Below the pieces are notes generated by a model that saw only the letters and a program-made list of their open reading frames with translations, did no database searches and was not told where the DNA came from. From the NCBI GenBank assembly GCA_946902985.2, contig OX336388.2, positions 228,182,467 through 228,246,466 on the forward strand: a stretch of 64,000 nucleotides of DNA, in the 5' to 3' direction. The position numbers and the translations under genes are program-made. Below are positions 21,311 through 33,436 of the stretch, piece after piece (position 1 is the stretch's first letter; every line of letters starts with the position of its first letter). The DNA is from Meconema thalassinum. Taxonomy: Eukaryota; Arthropoda; Insecta; Orthoptera; Tettigoniidae.

Positions 21311-22334
21311 AAATGAGAATAGATTGAGGAACACACTGTCATGAAATGCTTGTATTTCTTAATTATTGTCTCATTACGTCCTACATACAACGTACCAATA
21401 AGCTATTTGTATTCCAACCAACTCTTTCTATCCTTTATTAACTCGGAATCGAACTTGGCAACATTTGCAAATGTATTTCCATATATCTCTACGTTTGTTC
21501 TCTTCTCGGGACCAGTATTTTCTTCTAAAGATTGCCTTATATATACAATTGTATAACTTGATGACTTGCAGAACAAATTTTCTGGACCAATGCTGGCAAA
21601 GGATTACGGAAATAAATTCTGTGGTTTAGATTTAACCTTATCTAGTTTTGAAATCTCTCCCAATACATATAGGAATTCCTTTTACAGTTACATACATATG
21701 TCAATGTTTTAGTTATCTTATTTGGTTTGAGATGTTTTGATATTGATTTCTGTAACTTGGTTTCTGGAGTAGCATTTTCTTAAAGTGGATATCTGTCTAG
21801 ACGCGGCCTATGTAGGACAGACTGCATTTGAGAACAACATGTTTAGGCTCTTCGTATTCAGTTTGCGTATCAAGGCAATTGACAAGTATAAATACCACGA
21901 TGAACCAGAAATGGAGACATAATTCCACCGTATAAACTCATAAAATATGAATAAAAAATAAATAAATACACACATAAATTTGAATACAAAGATACCAACA
22001 AACAATCAAATAATAGTACATTATGCAACGAGTTACATACGACTGTTTATGTTCGACGATAATTATTTTAACTATTTTATGTTCGAACATAAATATTCAT
22101 AAATATCTGTCGAGATTTCGCCAGTTTTATGTACTGAACAGAGCGCATGGGACGCACAGAATGCCTTGTATTTGACCATGGCCTCCTAGATTGCCCCACT
22201 ATGACACTAGGCCAGGCAGTGAAATTTAAATTAGAAGCCCTTGGAACTCAGGACAGATTCGTTGCTATTCTCACCTGATTGGTCAAACAACTGTTTCTTG
22301 AGCTCTGATTGGTGGGAGAAACTGTTTCATAATG
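21311..22334. other. No gene recognised
   Basis: No repeats or motif-bearing frames were found. A small inverted pair ATGTTCGA(C/A)... occurs at about 22048-22092. This is one of the few stretches without an identifiable element. Confidence 0.4.
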
Positions 22335-23462
22335 AACAAGAAGTTCCGTGACGAACTAAAGAGCCTACTTTTCTTAAAATTTAAGATTCATGCCAATGAT
22401 TAATCTATATGGATCTATCTAGAATAATGACGAAATTAAGTTGGTAATATCGAAATTTCTAATTAGTTCGAAATACTCTATACCTGGCATAATGTAGCCT
22501 AATAGAGAACTCGAGTTGGCAGCACTGGTGGCTGAATATATTCTTAGTTCCATCTCTTAAGGTACGGAATACAAAATTTGGTTGAAGTCCAATGGATAGC
22601 ATGCAGGTAAACATTGGATCTAACAGCGCTTGTAAAATTGTTTTGGCAACAATGACATACATGTATTGGTCAGAAATAATCTGAAATAATATGATCTATT
22701 GTTGTGTCAATTTTGAATGAAATCCATTAGTTACTATAGAAGTTACATGCATTTTAAAATTGGACCTATCAGCAGGCTTAGAGTCATTTTGGCAGCACTG
22801 GCGTAGGCCTGTATTAGTAGCTCCAAATTAATCTAGAACGCCAGGTACTATACGTGTGCAAAGTTTAGAGCTATTGGCTTGCATACTATCAGATATATTG
22901 ATATTAGGGTAACAAAAATAGAGACAGTATTTATTAACAGTTGTCAGCCCTGGTTACTCTTAAGAATCGGCATAGTCATATCTGTTATGATACACATACC
23001 TCACACGAAATTTGGTTGAAATCCAAATGATAGTATATAAGTTACATGTATTTAAAGTTGGACTTCTCAGCAGGCTTAGAATCATGTTGGTAGCACTGAC
23101 GTATATACGTTACTCCAAATTAATATAGAATGTCAGGTACTATAAGAGTGCATTGTTTAAAGCTGTCGGCTTGCATACTTTCTGATATACTGTATGGGTA
23201 TTTGGATTTTTTTTAATAAGAGCGTTTGTTAACAGTTGGCAGCCCTGGTGGCTCTTAAGAATACGCTCAATCATATCTGCTTATGTACTATCGCCTGCAA
23301 AAATAACGGGCCGTCTTGCCGTGCGGGAGTTGAGTTTTCGAGCCATCAGGTTACTATCACTTGGTGTGTTCTCGGGAGGGGAAGACTGGGAGCCGTGATT
23401 GGGGCAACTGTCCTTGTCGGTAAGGGGTAGACGGTGGAGGGAGTGTGGATTCACCTGTAAAT

Positions 23463-24045
23463 GGTGACATTTTTGGTTGAAATAATTCACTCATTGAAAA
23501 AACGCTTTAAGTTTAAATTTCACTGACATTTTCGGTTGAAATTATTTACTCATTGAAAAACGCTTTAAGTTTAAATTTGACTGACATTTTCAGTTGAAAT
23601 AATTTACTCATTGAAAAATCGTTTTAAGTTAAAATTTGACTGACATTTTTGGTTGAAATAATTCACTCATTGATAAAACGCTTTAAGTTTAAATTTCACT
23701 GACATTTTTGGTTGAAATTATTTGCTCATAGAAAAAACGCTTTAAGTTTAAATTTGACTGACATTTTTGGTTGATATAATTCCCTCATTGAAAAAACGCA
23801 TAAGTTTAAATTTCACTCACATTTTCTGTTGAAATATTTCACTTATTGAAAAAACGCTTTAAGTTTAAATTTCACTGATATTTTCGGTTGAAATTATTTA
23901 CTCATTGATAAAATGCTTCAAGTTTAAATTTGACTGACATTTTTGGTTGAAATAATTCACTCATTGAAGAAAAGCTTGAAGTTTAAATTTAACTGATATT
24001 TTTGGTTGAAGTAATTACTCATTAAAAAAAATATTGACTGACATA
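23463..24045 (+). repeat. 59-bp tandem array inside the TIR transposon
   Basis: About ten diverged units built on GACATTTTTGGTTGAAATAA, CTCATTGAAAAAACGCTTTA and AGTTTAAATTT. Period is about 59 bp. It begins right after the left TIR region. Confidence 0.85.
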
Positions 24046-24509
24046 GCCTAAGTTTAATCTGTGATTGCCTGGTATGACCAGTGTTAAGTTTTGTTACTAA
24101 ATTTCCTATGAAAATAAACGTCTAAGAGACGGCTAAATTTTACGTTTCTGGCTAAGTAACAAAATTTTTCAAAATTGCAGAAAATAACTTAACTTAGCCT
24201 CGGTTAGGCTATATGACAACATGACGTAAACTTTTAGCTTATTCAAAAGTCTTCACATCGCAGAATGACGTGTCATAACCCACTTCATAAGCCTAATCCA
24301 ATGCCATTTTGCAGGGTAGAGTTATCTGAAGCTTAGATGTTTCGAAGGTTAAAATAAGCTAGGTTGCCTTATAACCTAGACTTTTAATATTTAATTTTTG
24401 AAACATGGTTGAAATAATTATTTTTTGTTGAAAATGTAAAACTTTGACGTCTCTAAGACGAATAGACGTCTATTTTCTACAAAGCACTGTCATTTCTTGG
24501 TGGCTAAAT

Positions 24510-24674
24510 TAAGACACTTTCTTTGTCGCTTCGCACAAGATGCTTTTAGTGTCTTGATAAAAATGATTTCAGACACATATTGAAATTCTTTCTTACTTTT
24601 GACATATTTAATTTAAGATTTAAGATTTTGAGACACTAAAAAGCATCTTATGAAGTGACAAAGAAAGTGTCTTA
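24510..24674. repeat. Long imperfect hairpin inside the TIR transposon
   Basis: Arms at 24510-24554 and 24631-24674 are inverted copies (TAAGACACTTTCTTTGTC against its reverse complement, AAGATGCTTTT likewise) with three or four mismatches over 44 bp and a loop of about 76 bp. Confidence 0.8.
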
Positions 24675-24788
24675 GTTTAAGATAACAAGAAGTAAGCTTG
24701 AGGCTGTGGTTTCGGTTGATTTAGGTTGGGATTTGTCATTATTAATTATAAAAACTGATGTGGGAATAAAGTTAATGAGCTGCTTTTT

Positions 24789-24906
24789 CTGTTGTTTAAT
24801 ATTTTATTGATTTTTTTTCTGTGCTTAATATTTTATTGATGTTTTTTTTCTGTTGCTTAATATTTTATTGATGTCTTTTCTGTTTCTTAATATTTTATTG
24901 ATGTTG
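24789..24906 (+). repeat. 32-bp tandem array
   Basis: Four units of TTAATATTTTATTGATGTTT plus a T-rich/CTGTT spacer. AT-rich. Confidence 0.8.
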
Positions 24907-25998
24907 AATAATAAAAAAAGATTTTGCTGCTAACAATTGCTTCCTCTGATTTTATCCATGATAAACGAATCAGAAGCTTACGGTATGTTGAATCATTTTT
25001 AACGATTCTCCGCTACACAAGCATCGCTTCAAGTTCAGTTATTTGATGTAACAAACCTCCTGTTAACGTGAGTGTTTTTAAAATTACTAACGTTTTTATG
25101 CTCGTTAGTTTGTCTTTTTCTTTTCAAAACTTATTTCTTATTAAGAAAAATGCTTAAAATATAACTAGTTTAGGACGTTTGCGATTTCCTTCTTTTTCTT
25201 CTTATTAAAATGTGTTTAGTCCCTAACTGTGAAAACACGATTCTCAAAAACTTTCACACACAGTAAAACACAACAGTGCCTTTCTAACGAGACTTGGCAT
25301 TTCAATTTAGATTTATTATTAACACCGTCTCATCAGTAACAATCTTCCAAGCGCGAAACTAAAGAAAATCAAAGTTGGCGCTGCGCTCCTCGATCTGTTC
25401 CCCTCCTCTCCCCCTTTGCCAACAAGAACAGGTGCCCAATCACGGCTCTCAGCATTCCCCGCCCGAGAACGCCCCTAGTGACGCCAACCTGATGGCTCGA
25501 AAACTCAACTCCCGCACGGCAAGACGGCCCGTTATTTTTGGAGGCGATAGTACATATATTACATACGAAATTTGGTTGAAATCCAATTGGTAGTGTAGAA
25601 GTTATATGCATTTAAAATTTGGACTTATCAGCGGGCTTATAATCATTTTGGCAACACTGTCATGTATGGCCTCCAGGAAAATAAACTGCAATATTATTAT
25701 CTATACGTGTGCCAATTTTGAAATAGCTCCCATTAATACCTCCCAAGAGCAGTTGGTAGCACTGACATCATTTTCAAATATGGCCGTGAGATATTCAGGT
25801 ATAGATCTTTACTCCTACCAAATTTTGTTTCGATTGCTGCAGCCGTTTAGGAGTTGATAGTGGTGAGGGGGCACACACACAGCCAGCCAGACAGACAGAC
25901 AGACAGAAGGACAGACAGACACACACACATTTTCCCAGATCGTTCTCATAAGTCTACTTTTCCCTCATTTTTGCAAAATGTGAAAAGTAGGCTAAAAG

Positions 25999-26607
25999 TA
26001 GTGTTATAATGACCACCATTATGATACAGTTTTCAGACATATAATAGTCGGGGTGGAACATAAATACATATTATTATTTCCTATTATTCCCCTTCAGGAG
26101 AGCGTGAGAAATTGAGCCAATCACAGCTTCACTTCATTTTCCTCTCTTCCTTTCTTCCCAAAACCTCTTAATTAGTTCGCTGTGCTATTTCTTCCTCTCC
26201 TCTGTTCATTTCTTTCCTGAGACTTGTAAAATTTTTGTGTTTCTGATTTTATAATTTTAAATGATCAAGTCGACTTCGTCTTTACGTTACGGCAACGTCA
26301 CGAAATGTACCGAGAATGCACTGAGGTGTGTGACGTCATAGTACCGCTTGGTGCATGTGTACTGAGTTCACTGGAAAGCTCTGGCGTTACGAGACAGCAA
26401 CGACACGGCGAGCGTGACGTCATCCAGCCAGCTCCCTCATGACTTGCAACTTTCTAGTGTTCTGATTGTTTCTTAATCATCTAACATGTTAAGAGTCTTT
26501 GGCTTCGAGCGAAGCGAGAAGCCTCCAGCCTTTCTAGCATTTTTCAGCATTTGTAGCATTTAAAATTATATAAAGTCCAGTCTTTCAGACTGACCGTCTC
26601 TTTTTAT
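25999..26607. promoter_or_regulatory. Unique stretch with two TGACGTCA sites
   Basis: No coding sequence. It contains GAGCCAATCAC (CCAAT) near 26115 and two perfect CRE/ATF-type palindromes TGACGTCA at 26331-26338 and 26415-26422, in a locally CpG-richer stretch (26275-26440). Whether this acts as a promoter is unknown; no gene follows before the next repeat. Confidence 0.25.
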
Positions 26608-27987
26608 TAGCCTACTTTTCACATTTTGCAAAAATGAGGAAAAAGTAGTCTTATGAGATCGATCCGGGAAAATGTGTGTCTGTCTGTCTGTCTGGCTGTG
26701 TGTGTGTGTCCCCCTATCAACTCCTAAACGGCTGCAGCAATCAAAACCAAATTTAGTATGAGTAAAGATCTATACCTGAATATCTCACGTCCATATTTGA
26801 AAATGATGTCAGTGCTACCAACTGCTGAAAAAACACACTAGAAATTTGAGCTCCATGTTGGATATCTTGTAAGGTATGCATGGGAGCTATTCCAAAATTG
26901 GAACACATGTAGATAAGACTATTTCAGTTTAATTTCCAGGAAGCCAACCATGACAGTGTCTCCAAAATAATGTTAAGCCTTCTGATAGGTCCAATGTTTA
27001 ATTGCATATAACTTCTACACTATCAATTGGATTTCAACCAAATTTTGTATGTAATATCTGTACATAACCAGATATGACTGAGCGCATTCGTAAGAGCCAC
27101 CAGGGCTGCCAACTGTTAATAATTGCTCTCTCATTTTTTAAATCCAAATACCAATATAACAGAAAGTAGGCAAGCCAACAGCTTTAAACTATGCACACGT
27201 ATATTCTGACATTTTAGATTAATTTGGAGTAACTTATATACGTCAGTTCTACCAACATGATTATAAGCCTGCTGATAGTACCAATTTTTAAATACATGTA
27301 ACTTCTATACTATCAGTTGGATTTCAACCACATTTCGTAAGTGCTATGTGTACCATAACAGATATGACTATAAGTATTGTTAAGAGCAATCAGGGCTGCC
27401 AACTATTAATAAATGCTGTCTATATTTTTTAAACCCTAATATCAATATATCAGAAAGTATGCAAGCCAACAGCTCTATACTTTGCACACGTATAGCACCT
27501 GACAGTCTAGATTAATTTGGAGTAATTAATACAAGGCAGTGCTGCCAACACGATTCTATGCCTGCTGATATGTCCAATTTTAAAATACATGTAACTTCTA
27601 TACTAACAAATGGATTTCATCCAAAATTGGCACAACAGATATCTTAATATTTCAGATTATTTCTGACCAGCACACGCATGGTATTGTTGCCAACATGCCT
27701 TTACGCGTGCTGATAGATCCAGTGTCTAACTGCATGTAACGACCATTGGACTTCAAACAAATTTTGTATTCTGTACCTTAAGAGATGGAACTAGGAATAT
27801 ATTCATTCACCAGGGCTGCCAACTGTAGTGCTCTATTAGACTACATTATACCAGGTATATTTTGAACTAATTAGATATTTCCATATTACCAACTTATTTT
27901 CGTCATTATTCTAGATAGGTTCATATACTGTAGAATAATCATTGGCATGAAAAGTAGGCTGTATAGTTCTTCACGGAACTTCTTGTT
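26608..27987 (+). mobile_element. Modular Helentron-like repeat, family A, copy A4 (intact form)
   Basis: This is the clearest copy. It starts TAGCCTACTTTTCACATTTT (hairpin with GAGGAAAAAGTAG), then a GTCT tract. Modules of about 290 bp follow, marked by 'AACTTCTAcACTATCAaTTGG' at about 27000, 27295 and 27590. It ends GGCATGAAAAGTAGGCTGTA, AGTTCTTCACGGAACT hairpin, TCTTGTT. Subterminal inverted repeats GCCTACTTTTC/GAAAAGTAGGC, a microsatellite near one end, and a 3' hairpin match the general plan of DINE-1/HINE (non-autonomous Helentron) elements. No protein. Confidence 0.7.
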
Positions 27988-28200
27988 TTATTTCTAAACT
28001 GTTCTCTTTCCTTAATGTCGTCTTCAGAGATTTTAAGTAATTCCATGTCTTCATGTACTTCTTTTATCCAACTGGTCTTTAATTCACTTGCATTTACGAT
28101 GTTGAAAATCTTCTTAATGAGTCTGTTCTCGTCCATCCTGTGTAGCCTATGTGTCCACAGAAAGGCAGATGTCTCTTCAAAAATTAATGTATAATGGTGT
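27988..28200 (-). pseudogene. LINE ORF2 C-terminal scrap
   Basis: The minus strand gives a frameshifted CGHIGY then MDENRLIKKIFNIVNASELK, TSWIKEVHEDMELLKIS and DIKEREQFRNK. This is the 'GHI.RMDENRL..KIF' block of the same LINE family as 31195-31505. It directly abuts repeat A4 at 27987. Confidence 0.7.
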
Positions 28201-28215
28201 CTGTATTTTCATAAA

Positions 28216-28726
28216 AGGCGGCTTCGGTGGCGTAGTAGGTAGCATGCTGAGCTTCTATGCCCAAGATCGCGGGTTCAAATCCGTCCAAAGTCGTCAGATT
28301 TTTTAGAGCGTTTAAAATCCCTCAGTATGCCTTCGTTCGGAGGGGAAGTAAAGCCGGCGGTCCCATGTCATAGATTTATGGCATGTTAAAGAACCTACCA
28401 CTAATTACACCGGTGTGAAGCTAAATTGTATAGGTTAAGAATGTAAACAACGCTCTTAGGTTCTTACGTTCGTTGCCAAGAGCTGACTGCGGTGGCGTCT
28501 GGTAGCTAAGTTCTGAACTATTAGTCGTTGACGGCGGCGTTTGGCGGCAAAAGTAGGAATTACTTGAAATTAAAAGTCTGCAGTCCTCACTTGAATTGAA
28601 AACAGATAACACACACTAATACAGTCATCACAATTAACACCGGTTATCAGACAGATTCTACACACACCCAAGGTACACGGGGCTACATGACCGCGTCGTC
28701 TCGGTCCTTAAACTGAGGAACCAACC
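28216..28726 (+). repeat. SINE-A, complete copy with perfect TSDs
   Basis: 511 bp. The head is GGCGGCTTCGGTGGCGTAGT with B box CGGGTTCAAATCC, and it ends GAGGAACCAACC. Perfect 11-bp duplications ATTTTCATAAA lie at 28205-28215 and 28727-28737, and interrupt a LINE scrap whose sequence is at 27988-28200. The central part differs from the 12474 copy in the same way as the copy at 61181, suggesting two subfamilies. Confidence 0.9.
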
Positions 28727-28836
28727 ATTTTCATAAAGTTCCTTTGTTGGTCTCCTGAACCAAATTCCATTACGGAAAACAGCGCCATAAATTCATAAAT
28801 AAATAATTTTGGATACCAAGAAAACAAATATATTAA

Positions 28837-31177
28837 TCTATATATATAAAAATCAATGTAACGTGATAGTGTGTCTGTGGGTGGGTATGTATGTCTCCTA
28901 TCCGTTCATATACCATTCGTCCGATTGCGATAAAACTTGGGTGAGATGTTGAGTACACTCCAAGGAAGGTTTCTGACTTAGTAAATCCTTTTTACAATAG
29001 GTAGCGCACGCGTAGATTCAACAAATGAGCGACGATGCGCGAAGCATTTCAACAAAGTCCCGTATGTGTTCATATACCATTCGTCCGATAGCGATGAAAC
29101 TTGGGTGAAATGTTGTGTACACTTACGTGAAGGTTTCAAAATTAGTGAATACATTTCACAGTAGATAGCGCACAAGTAGATTCAACAAATGAGCGACGAC
29201 ACGCAATGCGTTTCAACAAAGTCCCGTATGCATTCATATACCATTCGTCCGATAGCTATGAAACTTGCGTAAAATGTTGTGTACACTGCAGGGAAATTTT
29301 CTGGCTTAGTACATCCACTTTACAATAGGCAGCGCACGAGTAGATTCAACAAATGGGCTACGACGCGCGAAGCATTTCAACAAAGTCACGTTTGCGTTCA
29401 TATACCATTCGTCCGATAGCGATGAAACTAGGCTGAGATTTTGTGTGCACTCCAGGGAAGGTTTCTAGCTTAGTAAATCCCTTTAAAAATAGGTAGAGCA
29501 CGAGTAGAATCAACAAATGAGCGACGACGCGCGAAGCGATTCAACAAAGTCCCATATAATTTCATATACCATTCATCCGATAGCGATGAAACTTGGGTGA
29601 GATGTTGTGTACACTCCAGGGAAGGTTTCTGGCTTAGTACATACATTTTACAATAGGTATCGCACCAGTAGATTCAACAAATGAGCGATGACACGCGAAG
29701 CGTTTCAACAAAGTCCCGTATAAAGTCATATACCAGTCGTCTGATAGTGATAAATGTTTGGTGAATTGTTGTGTACACTCCAGGAAAGGTTTCTGGCTAA
29801 GTAAATCCATTTTACAATACGAAGCGCACGTTTATATTCAACAAATGAGTGACTACGCGCGAAGCGTTTCGACAACGTCCCGTATACGTTCACATACCTT
29901 TCATCCGATTGCGATGAAACTTGGGTGAGATGTTGTGTACACTCCAGGGAAGGTTTCTGGCTGAGTACATCCATATTACAATATGTAGCGCAAGAGTAGA
30001 ATCAACAAATGAGCGACGACACGCGAAGCGTTTCAACCAAGTCCCGTATGCATTCATGTACCATTCGTCCGTAGCTATGAAACTTGGGTGAGATGTTGTG
30101 TACACGTCATGGAAAATTTCTGGCTTAGTAAATCCACTATACAATATGCAGCGCACAAGTTGATTCAACAAATGAGGGACGACGCGCGAAGCGTTTCAAC
30201 AAAGTCCCGTATAAGGTCATATACCATTCTGCCGTTAGCGGTGAAACTTGGATGAAATATGGTGGACGCTCCAAGGAAGGTTTCTGGCTTAGTAAATACA
30301 TTTCACAGTAGGTAGCACACGAGTAGATTTGACAAATGAACGACGACATGCGGAGCGTTTCAATACAGTCCCCTATGTCTTCATATCCCATTAGTCCGAT
30401 AGCGATGAAACTTGGATGAGATGTTGTGGACACTTACGTGACGGTTTCTAACTTAGTAAATACATTTTACAGTAGGTAGCGCACGAGTAGATTCAACAAA
30501 TGAGTGACGGAGCGCGAATCGTTTAAACAAAATCAGGTATGCGTTCATATACTATTCATCCGATTGCGATGAAACATTGATCAGTTATTGTGTACCCGCC
30601 AGGGAAGGGGACTTAGTAAATCCATTTCACAATAAGTAGCGCAAGAGTAGATGCAACAAATGGGTGACGACGCGCGAAGCGTTTCAACAAAATCCCCTAT
30701 TGCGTTCATATAACATTCTTCGATTGCGATGAAACCTTGATGAGTTATTGTGTACACGCCAGGGAAGGGCTTCGATTTAGTAATACATTTCTCAATAGGT
30801 AGCGCACGAGTAGATTCAACAAATGAGTGACAGCGCACGAATCGTTTAAACAAAACCCCGTATACGTGCATATACAATTCATCCGATTGCGATGAATCAT
30901 TGATGAGTTATTGTGTACACGCCAGGGAAGGGTTTCGACTTAGTAAATCCATTTCACAACAGGTAGCGTACGAGTAGACTCAACAAATGAGTGACAGCGA
31001 TGAAACTTTTGAAAGTTGTTGTGCACGCTTCCACGAATGGTTCTAAATTAGAAAATCCATTTTACGATAGCTTAGAGGCAGTTAACATGTTGTGTATCCA
31101 AAAGCACTTCAAGAAACAGAATTTCAACGCCAAAACTTTCTTTGATTGGCATTGCAACGCATGCCGGGTACAGCTTG
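28837..31177 (+). mobile_element. Helitron-like element built of ~163-bp tandem units
   Basis: It starts A|TCTATATATATAAAAATC and ends with a GGCAT...ATGCC hairpin (8-nt loop) followed by GGGTACAGCTTG|T. The A and T flanks, 5' TC and a 3' hairpin a few bases before the end fit a Helitron; the terminal CTTG departs from the usual CTRR. About 13 diverged units of roughly 163 bp fill the interior, each with CATTCGTCCGATAGCGATGA, AAACTTGGGTGA, and GTAGATTCAACAAATGAGCG. Several reading frames in the array on the minus strand are periodic artefacts. It encodes no helicase. Confidence 0.65.
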
Positions 31178-31194
31178 TTATTAAATAAAAATAA

Positions 31195-31500
31195 ATAAGT
31201 TTGGATGGCAATGGACTGACTAACCAAATTTTTACACATCTTTGGGAAATGAAATCAACCACCAGCTGGATTCAAGAAGTCAAGAAACACCTGGAAAGGA
31301 ACAACATACGAGAAGAAGAATTATTGAAAAGAGAGGTTTTTAGGACGAAAGTGTTGGAACTGGAAGGATTTCACGGATGTAAGGAAAAGAGAACAGATGC
31401 AACAATGAAAGAACACTGGAAGAAAAGAAAAGAACAACTAAGGAGGTCGAATTGAAAATGTCACGTGGTCCTCAGTAGGCCGTAACGCAACAAGAAGAAG
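31195..31500 (+). pseudogene. LINE ORF2 C-terminus with GAA tail
   Basis: 85 codons (31201-31455): LDGNGLTNQIFTHLWEMKST, TSWIQEVKKHLERNNIREEE, then MKEHWKKRKEQLRRSN and a stop. The non-coding tail GTCCTCAGTAGGCCG...CAACAAGAAGAAGAAC follows. It is 5' truncated. Its last bases run straight into modular repeat A5. Confidence 0.75.
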
Positions 31501-32855
31501 AACAAGTAGTTCCGTGAAGAACTATACAGCCTACTTTTCATGCCAATGATTATTCTACAGTATATGAACCTATCTAGAATAATGACAAAATTAAGTTGGT
31601 AATATCGAAATAACTAATTAGATCAAAATATACCTGGTATAATGTAGCCTAATAGAGCACTACAGTTGGCAGCCCTGGTGACTGAATATATTCTTAGTTC
31701 CATCTCTTAAGGTACAGAATACAAAATTTGGTTGAAGTCCAATGGACGTTACATGCAGTTAATCACTGGATCTCACAGCACGCGTAAAAGCATGTTGCCA
31801 ACAATATCATGCGTGTGCTGGTCAGAAATAATCTGAAATATTATATCTTGTTGTGCCAATTTTGGATGAAATCCATTTGTTAGTATAGAAGTTACATGTA
31901 TTTTAAAATTCGACATATCAGCAGGCATAGAATCATGTTGGCAGCACTGCTTTGTATTAATTACTCCAAATTAATCTAGAATGTCAGGTGCTATACGTGT
32001 GCAAAGTATAGAGCTGTTCGCTTGCATACTATCTGGTATATTGATATTAGGGTAAAAAATATATACAGCATTTATTAACAGTTGGCAGCCCTGATTGCTC
32101 TTAACAATACTTATAATCATATCAGTTATGGTACACATAGCACATACGAAATTTGGTTGAAATCCAACTGATAGTATAGTTACATGTATTTAAAAATTGG
32201 TACTATCAGCAGGCTTATAATTATGTTGGTAGAACTGACGTATATAAGTTACTCCAAATTAATCTAAAATGTCAGAATATACGTGTGAATAGTTTAAAGC
32301 TGTTGGCTTGCATACTTTCTGATATATTGGTATTTGGATAAAAAAAAATAGAGAGAGCCATTATTAACAGTTGGCAGCCCTGTTGGCTCTTAAGAATACG
32401 CTCAGTCATATATGTTTATGTACAGATATTACATACAAAATTTGGTTGAAATCCAATTAATAGTGTAGAAGTTATATGCATTTAAACATTGGACCTATCA
32501 CAAGGCTTAAAATTATTTTGGCAACACTGTCATTGTTGGCCTCCTGGAAATTAAACTGAAATAGTATTATCTGCATGTGTGCCAATTTTGGAATAGCTCC
32601 CATGCATACCTTGCAAAATATCCAACATGGAGCTCAAATTTCTAGTGCGTTCTTTCAGCAGTTGCTAGCACTGACATCTTTACTCATACTAAATTTGGTT
32701 TTGATTGCTGCAGCCGTTTAGGAGTTGATGTTGATAGGGGGGGGGGCAAACACACAGCCAGCCAGACAGACAGACAGACAGACACACATTTTCCCGTATC
32801 GATCCATAAGTCTACTTTTTCCTCATTTTTGCAAAATGTAAAAAGTAGGCTAAAA
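31501..32855 (-). mobile_element. Modular Helentron-like repeat, family A, copy A5
   Basis: Mirror image of A4: AACAAGTAGTTCCGTGAAGA at the left, (GACA)n near 32765, and TAAAAAGTAGGCTA at the right. Full length, about 1355 bp, no internal insertion. A G run lies at 32738-32746. Confidence 0.75.
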
Positions 32856-32972
32856 ATAAGTAAACTGATAAATTATTTAATAAATGAATAAATATCTAAA
32901 TATATAGAAACAAATGTGATGTTTGTGACTCAGGTAGTATAATGAAGAATGACGTAGGGCTTTGCTATGTAT

Positions 32973-33003
<31 letters not shown>

Positions 33004-33220
33004 TTTTTTCATGTATGGCTTTTAGTGTCGGGAGTGTCCGATGACATGATTTGATCCCCAGAGGCTGTAGCTGCTTCAAGCGGACACCCACAGGGTGAGC
33101 TACAAGTTCCGTTCAATTTCCAGTAGTTTCAACTTTCACTGCCAGATATCACTGACACCTAGCGGTGAACGTTGGAAGTTTGATAAAGCGATACAACGAA
33201 ATATAACCTAGAAATTTAGC
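32856..33220. other. No gene; (TTTA)n tract and possible tRNA-like scrap
   Basis: A (TTTA)n run lies at 32966-33005. The part 33040-33110 has ATTTGATCCCCAGAGGC, weakly like an inverted SINE head. Otherwise nothing. Confidence 0.4.
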
Positions 33221-33395
33221 TTGACTCATGTTTAGCTAGTGGAAGGATGTATTACATGTCATAATTTTATGACATGAGACCGCCAGCTTTACTTCCTCTC
33301 CAAAGAAAGGCATATTGAAGGATTGTAACGCTCTTAAAAAATCCGACGACTCCGGTCAAGTTTGAACCAGCGATCTTGGGCACAGCAGTTCAGGC
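33221..33395 (-). repeat. SINE-A head and body fragment
   Basis: The reverse complement contains GCCCAAGATCGCTGGTTCAA, GTCGTCGGATTTTTTAAGAG and GGAAGTAAAGCTGGCGGTCT. The distal half is lost. The LINE with the second 99-bp array begins shortly to the right. Confidence 0.7.
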
Positions 33396-33436
33396 TGACA
33401 TATATTACAATATTCTTCCTCTGTGCAATCAATAGA

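Larger units (their letters stand above)
23288..25550. mobile_element. Non-autonomous TIR transposon, 2.26 kb
   Basis: The ends are inverted: CTATCGCCTGCAAAAATAAC at the left and, read inward from the right, CTATCGCCTCCAAAAATAAC. The first 65 bp differ at one position, and weaker inverted similarity extends to about 150 bp. Flanks are GTAC on both sides, so the target duplication is TA or GTAC; the palindrome makes the choice ambiguous. It carries no transposase. The interior holds a 59-bp tandem array, a long hairpin and a 32-bp tandem array. It sits inside repeat A3. The superfamily is unknown. Confidence 0.8.
22335..25998 (-). mobile_element. Modular Helentron-like repeat, family A, copy A3 (split)
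   Basis: Left end AACAAGAAGTTCCGTGACGA, right end AATGTGAAAAGTAGGCTA. It reads as family A on the minus strand and is interrupted by the TIR element at 23288-25550. Modules on either side of the insert join exactly when compared with copy A5 (32395-32430). Confidence 0.8.

Noticed and set aside
28978..30877. Series of minus-strand frames with similar peptides
   Set aside because: They follow the ~163-bp tandem period and differ in frame and length; no domain.
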